Assembly: GCF_024519315.1 (NCBI RefSeq) | Contig: NZ_JANIIC010000049.1 | Span: forward strand, 1-64,000 | Direction: 5' to 3' | From: Streptomyces malaysiensis subsp. samsunensis | GTDB lineage: Bacteria; Actinomycetota; Actinomycetes; Streptomycetales; Streptomycetaceae | Length of the DNA: 64,000 bases | Shown: positions 63,501 to 64,000 of the stretch, piece after piece | How positions within the stretch are numbered: position 1 is the first letter of the stretch | Layout: every line of letters starts with the position of its first letter | Translations under genes and position numbers: made by a program | Notes under the pieces: generated by a model | Databases searched by the model: none | The model's input: the letters and a program-made list of their open reading frames with translations, nothing else | What the model was told of the DNA's origin: nothing

Positions 63501-64000
63501 GTGGCGAACGGGGCAAAAGGTGCAAAGCGCCCATCCGGCGAGACGTCGGACGAGACGGCGGTGACCGCGGAGACGCCGGAGGCGGCCGAGGCGAGGGAGA
63601 TGGCCGGGTACCCCCGGGCCTCCGATCTCGCCGCCGGACTCGAGGCCGACCGGGCGCTGCTGGGGCGCACCAGCACGGCGGAGCGCGTCGCGGACATCCT
63701 GCGCGACCGCATCGCCGAGGGGTTCTTCCCGCCCGGCACCCGGCTGTCCGAGGACAGCGTGGGCGGCGCGCTGGGCGTCTCGCGCAACACCCTCCGGGAG
63801 GCGTTCCGCCTGCTGACCCATGAGCGGCTGCTGGTGCACGAGCTGAACCGCGGGGTGTTCGTCCGCGTCGTCACGGTCGACGACCTCAATGACATCTACC
63901 GGGTGCGCCAGCTCGTCGAATGCGCGGCGGTGCGCGGCCTGGGCGACCCGCCCTACCAGGTGCGGGCGGTCGAGACGGCGGTCCTGGCGGGCGAGCGCGC
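63501..64000 (+). CDS. GntR-family regulator (FadR/FCD type), 3' end outside window
   Basis: The first 166 codons are present. After an Ala/Glu-rich lead of about 50 residues comes the winged helix: STAERVADILRDRIAEGFFP, then VSRNTLREAFRLLTHERLL and NRGVFVRVV. The start of the effector domain (VDDLNDIYRVRQLVECAAVR) is that of the FCD group. It probably represses pxpABC and responds to 5-oxoproline or a relative. GTG at 63501 follows AGGGG; an ATG at 63600 is possible but would shorten the lead. Confidence 0.87.
   Translation, partial: MANGAKGAKRPSGETSDETAVTAETPEAAEAREMAGYPRASDLAAGLEADRALLGRTSTAERVADILRDRIAEGFFPPGTRLSEDSVGGALGVSRNTLREAFRLLTHERLLVHELNRGVFVRVVTVDDLNDIYRVRQLVECAAVRGLGDPPYQVRAVETAVLAGER

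Overview
The window is high-GC actinobacterial DNA with GTG starts, dense 4-base start/stop overlaps, WhiB, DUF397, NsdA-like and SpoIIE-type regulators and two terpene synthases. It looks like a Streptomyces chromosome. The diterpene cluster at 4.3-9.1 kb matches the cyclooctatin genes of Streptomyces melanosporofaciens as I remember them, in gene order and active-site residues. No plasmid, phage, insertion sequence, CRISPR array, tRNA or rRNA gene was seen.

Layout. 1-2.85 kb: end of a PucR-type regulator, an MHS-type transporter and a TetR repressor. 2.9-9.1 kb: a P450 facing the TetR gene, then the four-gene cotB1-B4 operon on the minus strand (GGPP synthase, diterpene cyclase, two P450s), closed by a strong hairpin. 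9.75-11.85 kb: dhaKLM (PTS-dependent dihydroxyacetone kinase). 12-24.6 kb: a membrane glycosyltransferase in frame with an FMN-binding domain, an acyl-CoA dehydrogenase behind a KstR-like box, a UvrA paralogue, a VOC/AraC/VOC group, an MpaB-type oxygenase, a Ser/Thr kinase with TPR-like repeats and an FAD amine-oxidase-fold enzyme. 24.8-34.9 kb: genes of acyl-CoA and probably steroid or branched side-chain breakdown (nitronate monooxygenase, two acyl-CoA synthetases, enoyl-CoA hydratase, tandem DUF35 protein, two Ltp-type thiolases), with a secreted chorismate mutase and a GNAT enzyme between them. 35-42.5 kb: an orphan DUF397 protein, a long-chain acyl-CoA synthetase, a second terpene synthase and a divergent large LuxR-type (LAL) regulator. 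42.6-51.2 kb: a Tat-exported amidase, an APH-fold kinase, an NsdA/NsdB-like regulator, a SpoIIE-type phosphatase and a HEAT-like protein. 51.5-60.2 kb: one long plus-strand operon (two glycosyltransferases, an SGNH hydrolase, a fused 5-oxoprolinase, an ankyrin protein) whose members are joined by seven successive 4-base overlaps, three of them made by a 95-bp tandem repeat encoding 32-residue mini-ORFs. 60.5-64 kb: a WhiB protein and the prokaryotic 5-oxoprolinase operon pxpABC with a divergent GntR regulator.

How it fits together. cotB1-B4 should make cyclooctatin from C5 precursors. The acyl-CoA genes at 14.2 and 24.8-34.9 kb share two kinds of palindrome and look like one lipid-breakdown regulon. 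Two unrelated 5-oxoprolinases lie within 8 kb. Several intergenic spaces carry short periodic repeats that known features do not explain. Starts were chosen from Shine-Dalgarno spacing, operon overlaps and family alignment from memory; no database search was possible.
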